Of a DNA stretch of 64,000 nucleotides, positions 20,721 to 31,822 are shown piece after piece. Below the pieces are notes generated by a model that saw only the letters and a list, made by a program, of their open reading frames with translations, made no database searches and had not been told where the DNA came from. The number at the start of each line of letters is the position of its first letter. Within the stretch, counting starts at the first letter, position 1. This stretch comes from Blastobasis lacticolella. Lineage: Eukaryota > Arthropoda > Insecta > Lepidoptera > Blastobasidae. The translations under genes were made by a program, and so were the position numbers. Where the stretch lies: contig LR990051.1 of the NCBI GenBank assembly GCA_905147135.1, forward strand, positions 1,121,001 to 1,185,000, given 5' to 3'.

Positions 20721-21010
20721 TATATACGCTGAGTCGCCTCTCTTGATCTTCCACAAAAATAAGACGTTCCATATTGAATCACCAAGCGGCTTATTCGATT
20801 TAATTCGGGGTCCAGTCTATCCTGCATGTTTTTGAACGGGAAATTGGATCCCCCGAGGTCCAGATAAACGGATTGTGTTGTAAGCAAATCCCCTCGTTTG
20901 TTTGCCTCTGAGGGGCTCCCGACGTGTGTATTCTACGTTACTAGGAATCAGAATACTGAGCTGGTTGTGTTTCGAAGATTATTTGAGACTACGAATGCTC
21001 AACATGTTCT
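20721..21010. other. Unannotated spacer
   Basis: No recognised repeat or coding pattern. Confidence 0.3.
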
Positions 21011-21014
21011 GTAA

Positions 21015-21228
21015 TATTTTCTGAACTACTTAACGGATTTTAATGAAACAAATCTAGCTGAAACGATCTCGATGAAAGAGGCTTTGAAATGCTGAACACC
21101 GCATCGAAATCGGTCCATCCGTTCGGGAGCTCCTAGCTGCCAGTAACAGATATACAATTACACAGATACACAGATCCACAGTCACATGTAACTTACAACA
21201 TCCCTCTGTTTTCGTCAGGTGTTTAAAA
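21015..21228. mobile_element. Family E repeat, copy 4
   Basis: Contains GTCCATCCGTTCGGGAGCTC and a TCACATGTAACTTACAACAT end, in the same orientation as 14540. Confidence 0.6.
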
Positions 21229-21493
21229 TTGAAACCGGTGTTTACTTGTTTGCTTTGACACAATAATAATTAAAAAAAATAAGAACTTTTAGTTGTCCTT
21301 CTCATTTTGAAACGCTAATTAAACAATGGGCTCGAATAAAGTATTTTCATATTTTAAGAGCCATCGTCTTACACGCAACACAGCCTATTATTATAACTGA
21401 ACACTTAATTATAAACCAGGGTATGTTATTACAAAGCCGTGTGTCTATTTTGATTCCCCCACTTTACCAGCCGGCTCGCACATTCCCATGACC

Positions 21494-21565
21494 CACATAA
21501 GTTACCTTTTCAAATTAACCGTCCCATACACGAAGTACCTTGTTGTTTAATTCATAACTTTATTA
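21494..21565 (+). repeat. 72-bp inverted repeat, left arm
   Basis: The reverse complement occurs at 22394-22465 with about six differences in 72 bases. Both contain AAATTAACCGTCCCA. The arms are about 830 bp apart. Confidence 0.85.
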
Positions 21566-21624
21566 ATAAACAATGATGATGATGTAATGTGGAACTGATT
21601 AAGGAGCTGTCTATGTCAATGTTA

Positions 21625-21877
21625 TTATAGTGGAGCGACTGCCATCTGACCTCCATGACCCTACTGATAGGGGAACCTGACCAGATTGGATCATGGTTAC
21701 ACATCCAGTCGCCTGAATGCATGTGCATTGGTTTCATCACGATGTTTTAACTCACCGTAAGAGTGTCGTTTAGTATTCAACTAATGTGCATAACTCAGAA
21801 AAGAGTCATTAGTACATAGCCGCGGTGGGATTCGAAGCCGGTACCTCTCGCTTACGAGTTGTATACCTTAACTCATT
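21625..21877 (-). mobile_element. tRNA-derived SINE, family C copy 3
   Basis: The minus-strand head is partly lost at the A box but keeps a B-box-like stretch, then CTCTTTTCTGAGTTATGCAC and CTTACGGTGAGTT in the usual order. The AT tail lies toward 21625. Confidence 0.8.
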
Positions 21878-22393
21878 TACTATAAGTAGGTATGTTGTAA
21901 TTTTTAACTAACTTGTAATATTTGATTAATTTTATTTGAATAAATAAATTTATTATTATCATTATTATTATTAACCACACAGCCACCGATGCCCCTGACG
22001 TTTGCCAACCATGTGAACATAATATGAAAATATAATTAAACTGTCACTTCGGCTAGTGTATAGAGAATAATTTCGTGCATAAAATACAATTTTCAGTTTA
22101 CGTTCGCGTAAACTACCATCTGGGTAATAACGCGAACGTGACATCCACACACAACACCAACATAATGCTCTTAAAAGCATTGAAACTGCACTCATTTATT
22201 AACGCAGTACAGTTAAGAGCATTAGTTTTGATTAATATTCACCTCAATTACAAAGGTGCAAGAGTTAGTGGCTAGTTCATTGCGGTGGGCCGTGCTGCCA
22301 GCAACAACAATCAGCCCAACCCAGCCCATAACGTCCGTGTAATAAGGGCCATGTCCGCGCATGAAGCGCAGAGGGCCAAATTATATGGCTCAA

Positions 22394-22465
22394 TAATAAA
22401 GTTGTGAATTAAGCAACAAGGTGCTTCGTGTTTGGGACGGTTAATTTGAGGAGGTAACTTATGTG
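22394..22465 (-). repeat. 72-bp inverted repeat, right arm
   Basis: Partner of 21494-21565. It ends eleven bases before the family C SINE at 22476. Confidence 0.85.
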
Positions 22466-22475
22466 GTTACTATGT

Positions 22476-22788
22476 GGAGCGTCGGTGGCCGAGTCTAGAG
22501 TATCCAACACGTACCGGGTACCGTACACGGTACCGGGTTTGAATCCCGCTGCGGCCATGTGCTAATGACTCTTTTCTGAGTTATGTAATTTGTTCCATAT
22601 GGTTACACATTCAGACGTCTGAATGTGTAACCATGATCCAATCTAGTCAGATTCTCCTAGTAGCTAGGTTACGGAGGGCATGATGGCAGTCGCTCCACAG
22701 TTATTATCTGATCTGCCAAATCTTGACTCCCCGGGCCCTCGTGCGCGAGAGCACAATTGAGATATTAACGCCAAGATGATTATTTTTT
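22476..22788 (+). mobile_element. tRNA-derived SINE, family C copy 4, with a 36-bp palindrome
   Basis: The head starts GAGCGTCGGTGGCCGAGT (A box) and has GGGTTTGAATCCC (B box). The D-to-anticodon part is rearranged into repeats of GTACCGGGTACC and GGTACCGGG. A perfect palindrome lies at 22599-22634. The tail is GATGATTATTTTTTA. Confidence 0.85.
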
Positions 22789-22789
22789 A

Positions 22790-23240
22790 TCGTTCACAAA
22801 CATCTCTGCTCTTTTATGCTCAGACCGATGCAAAAATGTTGAAAGATTAACAACGCCACGATACACACGATATTGAACAATATACTTTACCCGTTCCCGA
22901 GAAAAAGCATCGTGAGCGTCCGACAGGCAGACAATAAAGCGATCCTATAATGGATACAGAAAACGGTCACTCGCGATTATCAATCACGTTGAGCTAGACA
23001 CTCCCCTGAACAAGCGTTTTATCTTTAAATTCCTGTGATTATCAGCGGAACTGCAAACATTATCATAGGTAGGTAGCTAGGCTAGAGACAGCAGCGCCTC
23101 TCTTCATATATGCTAAATGTTGAAACAGATTATAAACGACCAACCTTCTCATTAATTAGCGTCATCGTCATCATATCATTATTTAAGGTACCAAAAAGTG
23201 TAAATCTGTTGGCAAATAAATAAATAAAATAAAATAAAAT
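22790..23240. other. Mostly unique stretch
   Basis: No repeat family was recognised. I see no coding pattern. Confidence 0.35.
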
Positions 23241-23246
23241 AAATAT

Positions 23247-23505
23247 CAGCCGAAAGACGCCCACTGCTCGGCAGTGCCGGCCGGTCCTGTGCTTTCCGCA
23301 TCCAGCTGGTACCTGCGATCTTTATCAGGTCGTCGATCCACCTTGTGGGAGGCCTACCCACGCTGCGTCTTCCGGTACATGGTCGCCACTCGAGAACTTT
23401 ACTGCCCCTTCGGCCATCTGTTCTTCGAGCTATGTGCCCTGCCCAGTGCCCTTTAGCCTGGCAATCTTACGGGCCATGTCCGTTCGCTTGCGGATATCCT
23501 CATTT
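23247..23505 (-). mobile_element. RTE-type LINE 3' end, family L copy 1
   Basis: The minus strand encodes GRPPTRWIDDLIKIAGTSWM and KAQDRPALPSSG, the C-terminal signature of arthropod RTE-like elements. The preceding frame has decayed. An AAATA repeat tract (23211-23246) lies at its 3' side. Confidence 0.7.
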
Positions 23506-23510
23506 CTATC

Positions 23511-24085
23511 AGCGTCAATCACGTAAAAATATTTACGTTATTTACATCCACAAAGGTTTAGTTTTTTCATTTTTATTACCAGAAGTTCGGTATCAGAGGG
23601 AATAAATATGCCTTTACCTTCAAGTAACAATTACCTAATAATAGTTCTAAAAGAGGATCGAAACAACCTCTCAATTACGGCACAAAATAAGCCCAAAAGA
23701 AAAAGAAACTCGTACAAATTAATTTCCTCGTAAACGTTGGAAGACAATAAAGTTTCTACAGGGCGTCTTCACCACGCAATGCATAGAAACATAGTAGAGC
23801 AACGTTTCATACGCTGGGTGCTCCAAGTTGACATTTCACTGATATTATTAACAACAGGGGAGCTGGGGAGGGTCGACGTAGGGGGAGGGGGTCTCCGACA
23901 ATGATGATCGATGGCCACCAAAGATGAGTTGAAGGGTAAATATCAGAGCTTACCGTGTACACACAATTCAACGCTAGGCGCAGCCGTATTATTATATAGG
24001 AAAGGAATGTATGGGAGATGAGAAGGTTTGAAACTAAAAGTTACTTATACTTAGACTTAACTTAGAGAAAACTTGCAATGGTAAA
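23511..24085. other. Unannotated spacer
   Basis: No supported gene or repeat. Confidence 0.35.
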
Positions 24086-24090
24086 TCATA

Positions 24091-24388
24091 AATCATCATG
24101 GCATTCATGTTCCGGTTACGCTTTCGCGCACGAGGCCAAGGGGTCCACCTTGACCATGATCCAGGATTTGGCAGATTAGGTAATTACAGTAGAGCGACTG
24201 CCGAAATTGGATCATCTGAATGTGCAGGTTTCATCACGACGTTTTCCCTCACTGTAAGAGCATTGGTTTGCATTAAACTAATATATAACTAAGAAGAGAG
24301 TCATTGATACATGGCCGCAGTGGGATATGAACCCGGTACCTCTCGCTTACGAGTCGGATACCTTAACCACTCGGCCACAGACACTCCT
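24091..24388 (-). mobile_element. tRNA-derived SINE, family C copy 5
   Basis: The minus-strand head is well kept: A box GTGGCCGAGTGGTTAAGG, B box CGGGTTCATATCCC (one change). The full order of family motifs runs down to a CATGATGATTTATGA tail. Part of the middle (the CTGACCTCC segment) is missing. Confidence 0.85.
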
Positions 24389-25551
24389 GAAGATACATTC
24401 AGAATAAGTATTAGTTTGTTGTTTTCATATTGTTTTGTATAGGTTTCATTGTTGTTAATATTGTAATAGTTTATTTGTTTTTATTTTAAATATTGTTCAT
24501 TATATCTATGGGCACTTGTCGCCTGAAAAGAAAAAGTATACCTACTTATTATATGTATTAACATTGTCTTACTCTTGTTGTTTTGTCTTTTCTCGACGTA
24601 TATCCAGCGGAAGCTACACCTAGTAAGTTTATGGATAGTTCATGTTTGTGTCGCGACGGTTCATAATTCTCAGAATACACATGAGATTTTCTGATATAAA
24701 ATGCTTACTGAATTCCATTTGCTGAAATAAAGCTTTATCTTCAGTTCATGGAAGCCGTAATGAGTATTCCAGGCAGAACTTTGCATGCAGCAAACACAAA
24801 GGGCTTAGTAGGGACTTAAAACTATTAAGTTTCGTTAGTTACACAGTCAAATGAGATGTGAATGTTACTTTGTGAATACGTTCATGCCGTTAGGTAACTA
24901 TGTGTAAAATTATGTTAAATTATTTGGATATGTGTATGGGATATCAACACGTTAATTGTTGAACGTTTGATCTCTTTCTTTATGTTCCAAACATAACAAT
25001 GTGATGTGAGACTAGAGATTTTTAAGGAAAAGAAAGCCTAATTTAAGTTTTATAACAGGTACCTATAATTCACGAGGATCATTATGTATTTCATATTAGC
25101 TTTTGCCCATGACCAGTCTGCGAAAAAGTCAGTTATGCCGTGTTCCTGAGGGAACTATGTACCTACATTAAATTTCGAGATAAACAGCCTCTGTTTTATC
25201 AAAAACTTGATCCAACCTAACATCCATAAAAATATTTATCTAAATATCCTTCCTTTCATCCTATTGTCGCATTTATATAAATAATAGGATTAGTAGAGCT
25301 GTACGAAGGCGTGTCAACACAATCTTTACAAAACCACTCAATAAAATAGCCGTAACAAGCCTACAAATCCGTAATTCATATCCTTTTGTTGTAAATGCAC
25401 GTAACTTGCTAGGATTTCCTTTTCATAGCGCCCATTGTGAGACGCTAAAGAGTATAAACCCAACAACGGAGCATTCCACAACATTTTTTATTGTTGTTAA
25501 CGGCTTTTGTACGTGTTTAATGTGTACAATAATAACATTTTCTTTTTCCAG
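24389..25551. other. Likely intron or 5' flank of the gene at 25552
   Basis: AT-rich sequence ending in a pyrimidine-rich TTTTCTTTTTCCAG acceptor. No convincing upstream exon was recognised. A TTAGCTTTTGCCCATG motif near 25097 is the edge of a dispersed repeat. Confidence 0.45.
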
Positions 25552-25605
25552 ACAACAATAGTGGGTGCAAATGGTGAAAATGCCTGTGACTTAGTGCTGC
25601 TCAAA
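25552..25605 (+). other. 5' UTR part of a signal-peptide exon
   Basis: Follows the acceptor TCTTTTTCCAG (AG at 25550-25551). It contains a short out-of-frame upstream reading frame, ATG at 25571 to TAG at 25594, of seven codons. The main frame is also open back to the acceptor, so an upstream start in another exon cannot be ruled out. Confidence 0.5.
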
Positions 25606-25672
25606 ATGGGGTCCGCTAACCTGGTACTGACACTCAGTGTGATCTTGTTCGCGTGCACTCAAGCTAAGATAG
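25606..25672 (+). CDS. First coding exon of a secreted or membrane protein (partial)
   Basis: The ATG at 25606 opens a frame of 22 codons plus one base. It reads as a short n-region (MGSAN), a hydrophobic core (LVLTLSVILFA) and a polar C-region CTQA followed by KI. This is a textbook secretory signal peptide with likely cleavage after the alanine of TQA. The exon ends TAG|GTGAGT (donor at 25673), an almost perfect splice site, in phase 1. Phase-1 introns directly after signal peptides are common in genes for extracellular or receptor proteins. The protein family is not recognisable, because the mature part lies in later exons that I cannot identify. The long repeat-filled flanks fit large introns. 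This is the only exon in the window with start, splice sites and protein logic all agreeing. Confidence 0.6.
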
Positions 25673-25885
25673 GTGAGTGATAAGTACATAATAACTAGCA
25701 TTATTTATTTATTTATATGTATTTGCTTCCACAAAGTTATTACAGTAATAATGTAAATACAATATGGACCCGGTTGGGCGCAGCAATTTGGGAGGGAGGA
25801 GGCTTAAGTCAAAATATAGCACAATAAAGTAGGTAAGTCCTACCATTTACTTTTACATAAGGTCCAGACCTAGTACCTAATTGGA
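25673..25885 (+). other. Probable first part of the downstream intron
   Basis: Starts at the GTGAGT donor. No further exon that continues the phase-1 frame is convincing within the next kilobases. Confidence 0.45.
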
Positions 25886-25889
25886 TCTT

Positions 25890-26065
25890 AGCCACAGTGT
25901 GTCACTATGACGTGGGACCATTCAAGAGGTAGATTAGAGGTCTCTTTAGAGGCGGACATGATATTTTTGGCGCCCCTGGTGTTGCTGATGTCCATAGGCG
26001 GCGGTGACCACTTTTCATAAGGTGGCCCGCTTGCTTGTTTGTCTGCCGTATAACAAAATAAAAAG
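25890..26065 (+). mobile_element. Family T LINE 3' end, + strand copy
   Basis: Same sequence as 58746-58941 in reverse, including GATTAGAGGTCTCTTTAGAG, CTGGTGTTGCTGATGTCCAT and GGTGGCCCGCTTGCTTGTTT, ending in an AATAAAAAG tail. Confidence 0.75.
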
Positions 26066-27460
26066 ATATTAAGAGAGTTCCGATGACTTCAACCAGAGGA
26101 TCGAGAAAAACTAAAAAATGGGAATTTATAAGCTAATATAATTCAATATTGGGAATTACATTTCACCTATGCTTACTGACTAACCTACGACTAGCCTAAC
26201 TTAGCGCGTAGCATTTCTAGTAAATGTTGGATTATGGACTGCACTAAATTAATGAGATGGAAATCAATCTTATATGCGATTCCCATCTCGGCTTATTAAT
26301 AATTAGTGCACGTATTGACTACATAGTTATATTACAGTTTGTAATTAGTTCTGACATTTTCATATATATATTCTTTATTGTACATAATAGACATTACAGT
26401 AATGTTACAATAGAAATAGTAATACAAAGATGGACTTATCTCTAAAAGAGATCTCTTCCAGTCAACCCTGCCGAGTGTTACGAGAGTAAAAAAAAAACAT
26501 ACGGGAAGGCAGTCAAGTCATATCCATAATTTGATTTTATTTTGACATTGTTATTGATTCTGTACCTACTTATAAATTAATTGATATCCATATTTTTGAC
26601 ATGCAATACATATTATTTAAAGGCTGACATTTGTATAACTTTATCTGACATATATACCTATGTTTATTTTTGTTTTATGATTATGACATGAATTAATTCT
26701 AAAGTGACGTTATAATGCTGACGATAAATGTATTTATTATTATAAACTATAATTATGAATGAAATGTAATAAGAGTCTGTGAAACTTGAAATAAATGATA
26801 TTTAATTTAATTTTAATATAGGTAAATCATGTAGCTCAGAGCAGTATTCCGTGATTTCCAAGAGTACGAGTACGTGCAGGGAACTAACATCTCGAATTCG
26901 ACATTTTTATTAGTTACATATCTCCATTAATAATGACATTGAAATGTCTATTGCAGCCAAGAATATTTTCTCAACAACCTTTGACAGTCATATATTGTCG
27001 AAGATCAATTTCAGTGACGTTTTAATACAGTTTTTTGGATTGAGATTATGTCTAATTTCGCTTTTCAGGCGGTTTCCGTAGATTAGGGCTCTAAAGGCGA
27101 TCACCCACTGCGACGTTTTGAAGCGATGCAGTCGCGATACAGTCGTCTTTGCATTGAATAAGTTGCAGGTCTTTTAACATTGGCTATATGTCGTACGCTT
27201 AGATCAAGTGAGGAATAAACATGGCGCGCTGTCAACAGTGACATTAGGCCGGTTTCGTAAACATGTGTGGCGTAGTTTGGTTGTCAATGCGTTCGTGTGA
27301 TCATGTACGTACACAGCCTAGCATAGTTTTGCATGCGCCAGTATGTTATTCGCAGTTTTCTGTCGGAATTTTTCATTCGGTTCGGTCAAGCTGGTTCCTA
27401 AACTAATTGTACTTTGCTATTCGCTAAGCAAAACTCTATCAAAATGAAGTAATAAAAAAA
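26066..27460. other. AT-rich intron-like stretch
   Basis: Includes a short LINE 3' UTR-like piece at about 26370-26470 (CTCTAAAAGAGATCTCTTCC) and a TGACAT-rich AT stretch at 26540-26820 resembling 36550-36830. No exon identified. Confidence 0.4.
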
Positions 27461-27464
27461 TTCA

Positions 27465-27565
27465 GACGTCATGTCTAAGAATAGGTGGACAATGGGGCAG
27501 TATAGTTCTCGAGTGGCGACTACATGCCGAAAGAAGCAGCGTGGGTAGGCTTCCCATAAGGTGGG
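27465..27565 (+). mobile_element. Family L LINE fragment, copy 2
   Basis: Matches L-type sequence (TATAGTTCTCGAGTGGCGAC, then GCAGCGTGGGTAGGCTTCCC). It stops where a GCTACAAGGCCGTAGCAC-type repeat begins. Confidence 0.5.
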
Positions 27566-27800
27566 ACTACAAGGCCGTAGCACTTCGTCGCATATTATAA
27601 TTTTTTGCGCAATATCTTACAAGTTTTACACAATTTAACTATATGATATGTATACCATGATGAAACGGTGCTTGGACAATAACTGTCACGTGCTACGAGG
27701 TCGTAGCACTTCGTAGCTTTTTGCTACGAATGGCTTTCCGTGCAATATTTACAACACTTACACACTGTAGCAATAAAGTTTTTAAGTGGCGACTACGTAT
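27566..27800. repeat. Repeat with inverted CGTAGCAC motifs
   Basis: GGCCGTAGCACTTCGT at 27573 and GGTCGTAGCACTTCGTAGC at 27700 recur about 125 bp apart. GCTACGAGG and TTGCTACGAA pieces are self-complementary. Possibly a small foldback element. Confidence 0.4.
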
Positions 27801-27924
27801 GGCTAGTGTCAAATAAGAAGAGACATGGCGGGTCACGTGGTTCGACTTGCGCTGCATACGATTACCTTCGCGAAATCCCCTCCCCTGCCATTTGACAAGT
27901 CTCTTCTTTCGTGACGCGGGTTAT

Positions 27925-28092
27925 ACCGAAAGGCTGCGCCTAGGTAGGCTTCCCTCAAGGTGGACCGACGACCTGGCAAAGATCGCAGGTACCAGCTGGA
28001 TGCGGAAGGCACAGGGCCGGCCTTTGTGGAGCTCTCTTAGGGAAGCCTATGCCCAGCAGTGGGCGTCTTTCTGCTGATATGATGATGATGAA
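27925..28092 (+). pseudogene. RTE-type LINE C-terminus, family L copy 3
   Basis: The frame reads GRLPSRWTDDLAKIAGTSWM, then RKAQGRPLWSSLREAYAQQW and a stop. This is the C-terminal tail of an RTE-like endonuclease/reverse transcriptase. The 3' end is TGCTGATATGATGATGATG, a GAT-repeat tail. Only the last 50 or so residues are present, as expected of a 5'-truncated insertion. Related copies lie at 23247 (-) and 54650 (+). Confidence 0.7.
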
Positions 28093-28480
28093 TATTCAAA
28101 ATATCCACATATGCAAACCATGAACGCCTACACGATATTGCACGCAACAGCTTACCAATTCTTGTCTACTCTAATACGCAGAGCAGGTTAAAATTTGACT
28201 CACAGCCAGGCTTACTTAATCCACCACGCCGTCTCAAGCTAACAACGTGTCATGGATTATCCTTTGTTTACGATACGCAGCAGTATGAGGCAATCCCTCA
28301 ACAGCTATCGTCGTGGAGTTAATCACATCCCTATAGAGCGATTGTTTAGTATTAGGAGTCGGAACGTTTTAAGATCGTTTTGTGATTATATTTATTATCT
28401 TAAGGCAAGACGTGAAAACGTTGATAAATGTGGAAGATGCGATACAAGGTTTGTCGGGAGTCGGGACCGAAGCGTGTGGA
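28093..28480. other. Unannotated spacer
   Basis: A + strand open frame of about 80 codons from 28252 ends inside the next SINE. It has no recognisable motif and no splice support. Confidence 0.35.
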
Positions 28481-28483
28481 AAA

Positions 28484-28921
28484 ATATTAATAGTAATAAT
28501 CTTGGCGTGAATGTTCCGGTTGTGCTCTCGCGCACGAGGGCCCGGTTTCTGACCATGATCCAGGGTTTGGCAGATCAGGTAATAGCATTGGAGCGACTGC
28601 CACTGACCTCCGCGACCCTGCTACCAGGGGAACCTGACCAAGTTCTGTGATGGGTACACATTCACTCGTGTCAATGTCCTGGTTTCATCACGATGTTTTC
28701 CCTCGCCAGGTCGTCCGCAATTTCACTGCCTTCGATTGGATCATGGTTACACATTTCCATCCACAGTCCCATCAGATGTTTTGTCCCACCGTAAGAGCAT
28801 CGGTTAGTACACAATTCACACTCACTGTACGAATGTACATAACTCAGAAAGGAGTCATCAAACAACCCGGTACCTCTCGCTCACGAGTCGGATACCTTAA
28901 CCTCTAGGCCACTGACGCTCC
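28484..28921 (-). mobile_element. tRNA-derived SINE, family C copy 6 (longest)
   Basis: Minus-strand order: AGCGTCAGTGGCCTAGAGGT (A-box region), TACCGGGTTG (degenerate B box), then the usual body. It carries an extra segment near 28630-28740 that repeats the CGATGTTTTCCCTC and ATTGGATCATGG region, so the copy is partly duplicated. Confidence 0.8.
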
Positions 28922-30320
28922 CTGCGAGTGGAACAATCTGAGGTTTTTATTATCGTGGTGCATTGTCGACTTACCAAAATAAGACACCTATGCAGATCTC
29001 CATCAATTCGACGATCGACCTTAGACATAAATACAATAAACATAGGAAAACCATCCGATTGCCTCAGAGTTACACAATATAACCTCAAAGTCACAATACA
29101 TTAATACTAACAGAGCAGTATTCGCTTGAATACCGAAGTGGGTCTGTCTGGGGATTGCTTTATTAGTATACAGTACCTGGCTATGTAGCGTGACAGCATA
29201 GCCTCCTTATGAAGGAGTCTGTGGTGACGGGCATTGTCGAGAGCGAGATCTATAGCTTTTTTGCTTTTTGCATTGACATGAGCGAGCTACACAAAGAAGG
29301 TAGGTACTTATGTCGGCCTGACAGGCTGTGCCATCGATTTATTCCATTCAAGCGGGAATGTAAGAGTTAAAGCATATGAGTTTACTGAAATGCTGAAATG
29401 TCATTACTATAATCATACAGTGAGCACCTCTTTTCTAGTTAGATCGTTCCTATTGATACCCGCAATCCCGGTCTGTCGCAGATGCATTGCCAGCCTTTGA
29501 GAGTTCTTCCAATTAATTTCGCTATGTTCGACTTTTCTAATGTGTACGGCTGAGGAACAGAATTAATTGGTTTTCCGAATGGTTCATCCAGATAACAGGA
29601 CGCATATAAAAGCTGAAAGGTAAACGTTTAAGAAAGAAGGTTATCAAATATTTATTACACAGACACCATGACAAAACAAAGTATGTTTAGGTAATACACA
29701 TGAAAGATAAAATACATACATAAAACACTAAACAATTACTATGTAAATTGAACAAAGAGTGAAATTCCCTCGCTGAGTCTGTATTTGGGAGAGTTATCTT
29801 TTAGGTAAGCTCGTTCCACCGTAGATTTTATCTTTACACTCAAAGTATGATACAGATCCAGCGCAAAAAACGGTATATTCAACAAAATCCCTAAAACATA
29901 TTCCCGAAGCAATCCCACCTGGATTGCTTTTTGTGTTGTTTTTCCATTTTATTTTTATACAGCCGTTGTGACTAACGAGCAGACAGCTTGGTTGATGGAT
30001 TGCGCATAAATATCGCTTACGCATGACATCGAGTTAAGTTTATATAAGTCTGCGATGTCTGGCTTCTGTTTTCATACCAGAATAGTACTTAGGCGTTGTT
30101 GCTTGCGCATTAATGAATCTCTGGTTATATGCTCGTACATTTCCATACATAGTTACATCTATCTATAAACTGAAAAACAAATGTGTTTGTACATTGAAGA
30201 TATTTCACACAAAGTAGTCGGGATAGAACACTAGGTCGTAACCATGACCAAAAATTTCATTTGGAATTTTATCAGTATGGTCGCGCATCACGCAAGAACT
30301 ACTGAACACGTGACGAAACT
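28922..30320. other. Mostly unique stretch
   Basis: No repeat family was recognised. A 76-codon minus-strand open frame at 29794-30024 has no recognisable motif. I do not call a gene. Confidence 0.35.
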
Positions 30321-30324
30321 TCGG

Positions 30325-30400
30325 CTAGCTTCATCTTCGGCCGCACCGTCACTTACCACCAGGTGAGATGGCGGTCCAATGTCTATCTAGTCTAAATAAA
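30325..30400 (+). mobile_element. Family W LINE 3' fragment
   Basis: GCACCGTCACTTACCACCAG and GTGAGATGGCGGTCCAATG match the LINE end at 55655-55815 (CATTGTCACTTACC; GTGAGATGGC). Confidence 0.5.
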
Positions 30401-30557
30401 AAAAAAACAACCAGCGCAACCTCTTCAATCGATTTTCCTCACTCCAAGGCTGCCACCGATATACTCTTTACGACTTGATCAGTCGCGTCATCCGTAGTTC
30501 TCCGCACATCAGTCACCCACCACACATTTAGGTATTGAATTATTTAGGTTTATTATA

Positions 30558-30735
30558 AAACTAGTGGACCCGGCGTGACTTCGTTCGCATACACCTACTT
30601 TATCCCTACCTACTTCTTTTTCCTTGCTTATCAACCTTTCTCATGAAGCACTCTCTTAAAATCTAAGCATACAAAGATACTATAGATATATAGGGACAGA
30701 CGGTGGAAGGCGACTTTGTTATATACTATGTATAG
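30558..30735 (-). mobile_element. Family G element, copy 3
   Basis: Starts ACTAGTGGACCCGGCGTGAC, then TACACCTACTTTATCCCTAC, and reaches GACAGACGGTGGAAGGCGAC. The core around CGCAACGGATTTTAATG is deleted. Confidence 0.65.
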
Positions 30736-30971
30736 ATAGTCAGCTATTATCATATTACCTACTGGGTGAAAACCTGCGACCTGACGTTCACATTGTCTGC
30801 GAGTGTATTGTGTTCGGGCTAACCTAACCTGTCTGCCTATTGTTGGATCAAGAAGACGGCTGTCAAATTACTGTAGTCTGCCAAATTATTTCACAGCCAA
30901 TGTTTGTCTGTGTTCGGAAAATAATTTCTCTGCTACGCGGATATTCGGATATTCCTTTTATTGACAAGAAT

Positions 30972-31190
30972 AGGGGTGTTAGTGTTACTTGTCTCTCTGT
31001 CTATTCAATGTATCTGTGTGTCTGTCAGTGCCATCGTATTTCCCGAACAGATAATCGATTTCGATGCAGTTTTCTTTTCAGAAACCCAGTAAGTTTTGTC
31101 CTATTTAAAGCGGTTCAGTAATTTGTTAAATACAAAATTATATGTAGATTTTGTCTGTGGGTTTTCAATGTTTTTCTGTCGGTTAGTTAC
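30972..31190. mobile_element. Family E repeat, copy 5 (reversed)
   Basis: Diverged copy with GTGCCATCGTATTTCCCGAA and a TTTTTCTGTCGG end. Confidence 0.5.
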
Positions 31191-31820
31191 TGATGGTTAA
31201 AAAATAAATTTAGCGCGCCGGTTTAGCATAATTTAACCTTAATACTCAATCGTGTCCTCTGAAGCTAATCAGCGACTTGAATATGTGCAAAAAATATTAA
31301 AATTAAATTTTAAGTTTCTTTCGTCTCCGCTTTGATTGAGACGAGGCAGCTGGTGGTAAATACTTTCGTACTTTCAAAATCGATTCAGTAACTTCTTGAA
31401 TCAATCTTTTAAGGTTACTAACTTAAATACAACAATGTTTTGCCTTAATACAGCTCAGCTGCTGTAACTACCTATATAGTAAACAGTCATAGCTTAGCTC
31501 ATACCCATGATCACAACTCGTAACTTCTAGGAGATAACAAATGAAGCCTCATTACAAGGGTTCGGTCCTATCACTGCTGTGGGTCAACACACTTCCTATG
31601 CCTATAAATATCTGTGTGAATTTGTAGTTTATGGCGAGGAATGTGTCGCAACCATAATATGAAAAGAGAAAATGCTGTTTGAAGACAACATAATGATGAT
31701 AATTCATAACTTTTTAGGTACAGTGAAAGAGCGTAGTCTGAAGTAATAAATAGGCGCGATTGCTCCCTACTCGTATTTAGTACAAGACGTACCAACGTAC
31801 CACAATCCCGACCTCTTCAT
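31191..31820. other. Unannotated spacer
   Basis: No supported feature. Confidence 0.3.
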
Positions 31821-31822
31821 GT

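Noticed and set aside
24300..24388. tRNA-gene-like sequence (and similar heads at 7777, 22476, 28920, 52829)
   Set aside because: A and B boxes are present, but stems do not close, copies differ, and each runs into the same SINE body and AT-rich tail. They are SINE heads, not tRNA genes.
28252..28650. 132-codon + strand frame
   Set aside because: The second half is a family C SINE on the other strand. The first half has no recognisable motif.
29794..30024. 76-codon minus-strand frame in unique sequence
   Set aside because: Contains several cysteines and a NPGG turn, but there is no signal peptide, domain, splice site or second exon to support it.
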